From positions 1 to 9,230 of the forward strand of contig JAEYSJ010000095.1 in assembly GCA_023434855.1 (NCBI GenBank): a DNA stretch of 9,230 nucleotides. Direction: 5' to 3'. The position numbers and the translations under genes were made by a program. This document shows, piece by piece, positions 7,337 to 9,230 of the stretch. Every line of letters starts with the position of its first letter. Within the stretch, counting starts at the first letter, position 1. This stretch comes from Bacillota bacterium (GTDB lineage Bacteria; Bacillota_C; Negativicutes; JAEYSJ01). The notes under the pieces are model-generated. The model saw only the letters and a program-made list of their open reading frames with translations. It did not search any database and had not been told where the DNA came from.

Positions 7337-8560
7337 ATGGAACGCAGTTTATTTAAAGAGGTTGGAGTTCGTGAGGGGAATCCGAAATGGGACCAGGGTA
7401 TTAGTCGAGTTCAGCAACTTTATAAAAGAACAGACGATATCAGGAGTGAGTTCGCACGAGATTATACCAGAATTCTTCACAGCAAAGCATATCGGAGGTT
7501 AAAACATAAAACGCAAGTGTTTTTTGCTACTCGAAATGATCATATCTGTACTCGGATTGAACACGTAACCCATGTTGCGTCAGTCAGTTACACAATAGCA
7601 GATTTTCTTGGACTCAATACGGAACTTACAAATGCAATTGCAATAGGACATGATTTAGGTCACGCCCCGTTTGGTCACGCTGGAGAAACGTTTCTTAAAG
7701 AAATTGTCGAAAGGGAAATCGGTGAAACTTTTTGGCATGAGCGTAATAGCTTAAGGTTTGTTGACAAATGTGAGACACTTCCTGACCATAATGGAATTGA
7801 ACATAATTTGAATCTGACATATGCAGTGAGAGATGGCATCGTGTGTCATTGCGGAGAGGTTGATGAAAATTCTATTTTTCCAAGAGAGGATGTTTTTGAT
7901 TTACATTCTATTGAAAAATCAAATCAATTCGCGCCATTTACCTGGGAAGCATGCGTAGTGAAGATTGCAGATAAAATATCATATCTAGGACGTGATATTG
8001 AGGATGCTAGAGTGCTTAAAGTTCTCACTATTGGCGAAACGAAAGAGCTTGTACGGATTGGACGTGAGTTTGATGCGAAGGTCAATGAAATTAATACCAC
8101 ATTGCTGATGCACGATTTTATCATTGATTTGTGTGCTAACAGCTCTCCAGAAAAGGGAATTGCATTTTCAGCGAAATACCTTTCCCTTATTAATCGGCTT
8201 AAAGAGTTTAATTCTGATTATATATATAAGCACGAGCGATTAACAAGTTATAAAAGTTATGCAAAACTTGTTATTGAAAATATTTATAGAATACTAATCA
8301 GTGGGTACAATGGCAAAAATACAATTGATGAGATTGCCCGTTATCGTGAAATATATCCTGTTTTAGTACAAACATTTAGTGAATGGCTTCAAAAATACTC
8401 GGATAGCGGACGTAGTGATTCTAAAACCGATAAATACCAAAATGAGGTTTTATATAATCTGGAAAATAGGAAGGATTATATCCAAGCAAGTGTTGATTAT
8501 ATTTCTGGTATGAGCGACAGCTTCGCTATAAAGGTATTTAATGAAATTACAACATTTTAG
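7337..8560 (+). CDS. dgt: dGTPase-type HD-domain dNTP triphosphohydrolase
   Basis: A 407-residue protein from ATG 7337, starting MERSLFKEVG. Enzymes of this family cleave a dNTP, classically dGTP, to the deoxynucleoside and triphosphate. The signature elements are present: ILHSKAYRRLKHKTQVF near residues 46-62, the metal-site histidine H76 in RIEHVTHV, H105-D106 in GHDLGHAPFGH with H109, and D212 in VKIADKISYLGRDIEDA. These correspond to the four HD metal ligands known in E. coli Dgt. Length is between the short family (about 330 aa) and E. coli Dgt (about 505 aa). The stretch FWHERNSLRFV and the following DHNGIEHNLNLTYAVRDGIVCHCGE differ from the housekeeping pattern that I remember, suggesting a separate subfamily. 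The gene is 131 bp after the helicase-nuclease on the same strand, with no strong terminator between, so co-transcription is possible. Known bacterial dGTPases can defend against phage by nucleotide depletion; a housekeeping dNTP-pool role is the alternative. Real substrate preference cannot be read from the sequence. Confidence 0.92.
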   Translation: MERSLFKEVGVREGNPKWDQGISRVQQLYKRTDDIRSEFARDYTRILHSKAYRRLKHKTQVFFATRNDHICTRIEHVTHVASVSYTIADFLGLNTELTNAIAIGHDLGHAPFGHAGETFLKEIVEREIGETFWHERNSLRFVDKCETLPDHNGIEHNLNLTYAVRDGIVCHCGEVDENSIFPREDVFDLHSIEKSNQFAPFTWEACVVKIADKISYLGRDIEDARVLKVLTIGETKELVRIGREFDAKVNEINTTLLMHDFIIDLCANSSPEKGIAFSAKYLSLINRLKEFNSDYIYKHERLTSYKSYAKLVIENIYRILISGYNGKNTIDEIARYREIYPVLVQTFSEWLQKYSDSGRSDSKTDKYQNEVLYNLENRKDYIQASVDYISGMSDSFAIKVFNEITTF

Positions 8561-8579
8561 TTGCAAGTTTAAATTCGGG

Positions 8580-8623
8580 ATCTCTATTTAATATATCGGG
8601 AATGTTCCTGAATTATGAGAGAT
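8580..8623 (+). repeat. Imperfect dyad downstream of the dGTPase gene
   Basis: Nested inverted segments lie 20 bases after the dGTPase stop: ATCTCT 8580-8585 with AGAGAT 8618-8623, TAAT 8589-8592 with ATTA 8612-8615, and a near-palindrome TCGGGAATGTTCCTGA at 8596-8611. There is no following T run, so it is not a standard terminator. It could be an mRNA 3' structure or a chance dyad in AT-rich DNA. Confidence 0.3.
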
Positions 8624-8701
8624 GGGGTGAATGAGAGAAAACACGATTTAGCAGAGGATTTTATTTTGTAGTGTTTCCTGAACTTAGGTCACGATAAGAA
8701 T

Positions 8702-8754
8702 AAAAAGAACCACCTAAAGCTAACCCACTTGCCTAGCTTTGGGTGGTTCTTTTT
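8702..8754. terminator. Bidirectional terminator shared by convergent genes
   Basis: Bases 8702-8722 pair with 8734-8754 (21 pairs, one of them a T-G wobble at 8715/8741) around an 11-base loop. The GC part of the stem is AACCACC/GGTGGTT, flanked by A and T runs, so a T tract follows the stem on both strands. On the plus strand it ends transcription from the dGTPase side; on the minus strand it lies 17 bases past the stop of the HTH gene. Confidence 0.88.
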
Positions 8755-8770
8755 CTTTCCTCTATCCCTC

Positions 8771-9100
8771 TTACTCCGTCTCTTCCCGCTTCCGAATCCC
8801 ATGCTTATACAGCACAAATTCCTCAATCAAAGCAATTTCCTTTTTTACTTCCTCGGGCAGATTATATTTTTCATTATCTTCCCGAATGAGCGGTAAAGGT
8901 TTTACTTCAGTGAAAAATTCAGCCAGAGAGATTTCCAAGGCTTGGCAGACTTTCTCCAAAGTTGTAACGTTAGGGTTTTTTTTACCGATTTCAATATCCC
9001 GTAAGGTAGCCTGTCCGATCCCGGCAAGCTGGGCGAGCTTATTGGTCGAGTAATTCTTTTCTGTCCGCAACTGAATAATGCGTTTTGCAGTATTCATCAT
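8771..9100 (-). CDS. XRE-family helix-turn-helix transcriptional regulator
   Basis: A 109-residue protein on the minus strand, ATG at 9100-9098, TAA at 8773-8771. Residues about 6-62 form a Cro/C1-type HTH domain: AKRIIQLRTEKN, the turn region KLAQLAGIGQATLRDIEIGKK, then PNVTTLEKVCQALEISLAEFF. The remaining 45 residues are charged, rich in Glu and Lys, and carry no recognisable effector domain; they may serve dimerisation. GGAGG at 9112-9108 lies 7 bases upstream; a second ATG directly follows, so the start is uncertain by one codon. The gene is convergent to the dGTPase and divergent from a strong promoter aimed off the right edge. This is the usual layout for a small repressor controlling itself and its divergent neighbour. 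A role in regulating the defence genes is not supported by position, since a bidirectional terminator lies between them. Confidence 0.92.
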   Translation of the reverse strand: MMNTAKRIIQLRTEKNYSTNKLAQLAGIGQATLRDIEIGKKNPNVTTLEKVCQALEISLAEFFTEVKPLPLIREDNEKYNLPEEVKKEIALIEEFVLYKHGIRKREETE

Positions 9101-9107
9101 ATTATAT

Positions 9108-9112
9108 CCTCC
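9108..9112 (-). promoter_or_regulatory. Shine-Dalgarno site of the HTH regulator
   Basis: The plus strand reads CCTCC, so the minus strand reads GGAGG, 7 bases from the ATG at 9100. This supports the first of the two tandem ATG codons. Confidence 0.8.
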
Positions 9113-9128
9113 AATTAACGCTAAAGCA

Positions 9129-9134
9129 ATTATA
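9129..9134 (-). promoter_or_regulatory. Candidate -10 element for the HTH regulator
   Basis: The minus strand reads a perfect TATAAT, 16 bases upstream of the GGAGG site. The expected -35 region (around 9151-9157) reads TTAGTC or GTTAGT, a poor match, so this promoter would be weak or activator-dependent. A second minus-strand TATAAT at 9106-9101 touches the ATG and would leave the Shine-Dalgarno site out of the transcript, so it is less likely. Confidence 0.4.
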
Positions 9135-9170
9135 GGTAAAAGGAATTCAAGACTAACTAACGCAAAAACA

Positions 9171-9199
9171 TTGACAACTTAAAGCATTTGCATTAGAAT
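9171..9199 (+). promoter_or_regulatory. Consensus sigma-A promoter reading out of the window
   Basis: TTGACA at 9171-9176 is a perfect -35; after exactly 17 bases TAGAAT at 9194-9199 matches the -10 at five of six positions. Transcription would start near 9206, just before a GGGGGAG ribosome-binding site at 9213-9219. It diverges from the HTH gene and is a natural target for that repressor. Confidence 0.85.
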
Positions 9200-9212
9200 G
9201 AAATGTATGAAA

Positions 9213-9219
9213 GGGGGAG
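9213..9219 (+). promoter_or_regulatory. Ribosome-binding site of a gene beginning beyond the right edge
   Basis: GGGGGAG lies about 14 bases after the -10 of the divergent promoter and is followed by TTGTTTTTTTA up to the end of the window. No start codon at a workable distance is inside the window, so the coding sequence must start at or just after the right edge. Confidence 0.6.
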
Positions 9220-9230
9220 TTGTTTTTTTA

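Noticed and set aside
8739..9053. Plus-strand open frame of 104 codons
   Set aside because: It lies antisense to the well-supported HTH gene, has no ribosome-binding site, begins within the terminator stem, and its translation is Ser/Phe-rich without a recognisable domain.
1..9230. CRISPR array, tRNA, rRNA, insertion sequence or integrase
   Set aside because: No regularly spaced repeats, cloverleaf-like sequence, transposase motif or terminal repeats were seen on either strand.

Overview
The window looks like chromosomal DNA of a low-to-moderate GC Bacillota. Shine-Dalgarno sites are strong (GGAGG, GGTGAT), one gene starts with GTG, compact hairpin terminators are present, and a consensus sigma-A promoter (TTGACA-N17-TAGAAT) lies at the right edge. 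Protein style and base composition would fit an anaerobe of the Clostridia or Negativicutes, but that placement is inference.

Layout, left to right. (1) Positions 1-1176 hold the C-terminal 391 codons of a type I restriction endonuclease subunit (HsdR); its start lies outside the window, and hsdM and hsdS are presumably there too. It is followed by a perfect 24-bp hairpin. (2) Positions 1374-7205 hold one very large gene (1943 aa). Its order is: a beta-rich N-terminal region, a transglutaminase/cysteine-protease-like domain, DUF4011, a split UPF1-like superfamily 1 helicase with an insert of about 570 residues, an MTES_1575/Vsr-like PD-(D/E)XK nuclease-like domain, and DUF3320. This matches the single-gene helicase-nuclease defence proteins that I recall being called Hhe. 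(3) Positions 7337-8560 hold a dGTPase-type HD-domain dNTP triphosphohydrolase on the same strand, 131 bp downstream, with no clear terminator between them. (4) After a 141-bp spacer, a bidirectional terminator separates this block from a convergent small XRE-family HTH regulator (8771-9100, minus strand). (5) The last 130 bases form a divergent promoter region that fires off the right edge towards a gene not in the window.

Together this reads as a small defence island with three layers: restriction of unmodified DNA (HsdR), a helicase-nuclease that probably attacks foreign nucleic acid, and a dNTP hydrolase that could starve phage replication by nucleotide depletion. The XRE gene and its divergent promoter look like a separate regulatory unit. 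No tRNA, rRNA, CRISPR array, insertion sequence or integrase is visible. The most unusual element is the 1943-residue protein, which places a protease-like triad and a nuclease-like domain on one helicase; its nuclease motif departs from what I recall as the family consensus.
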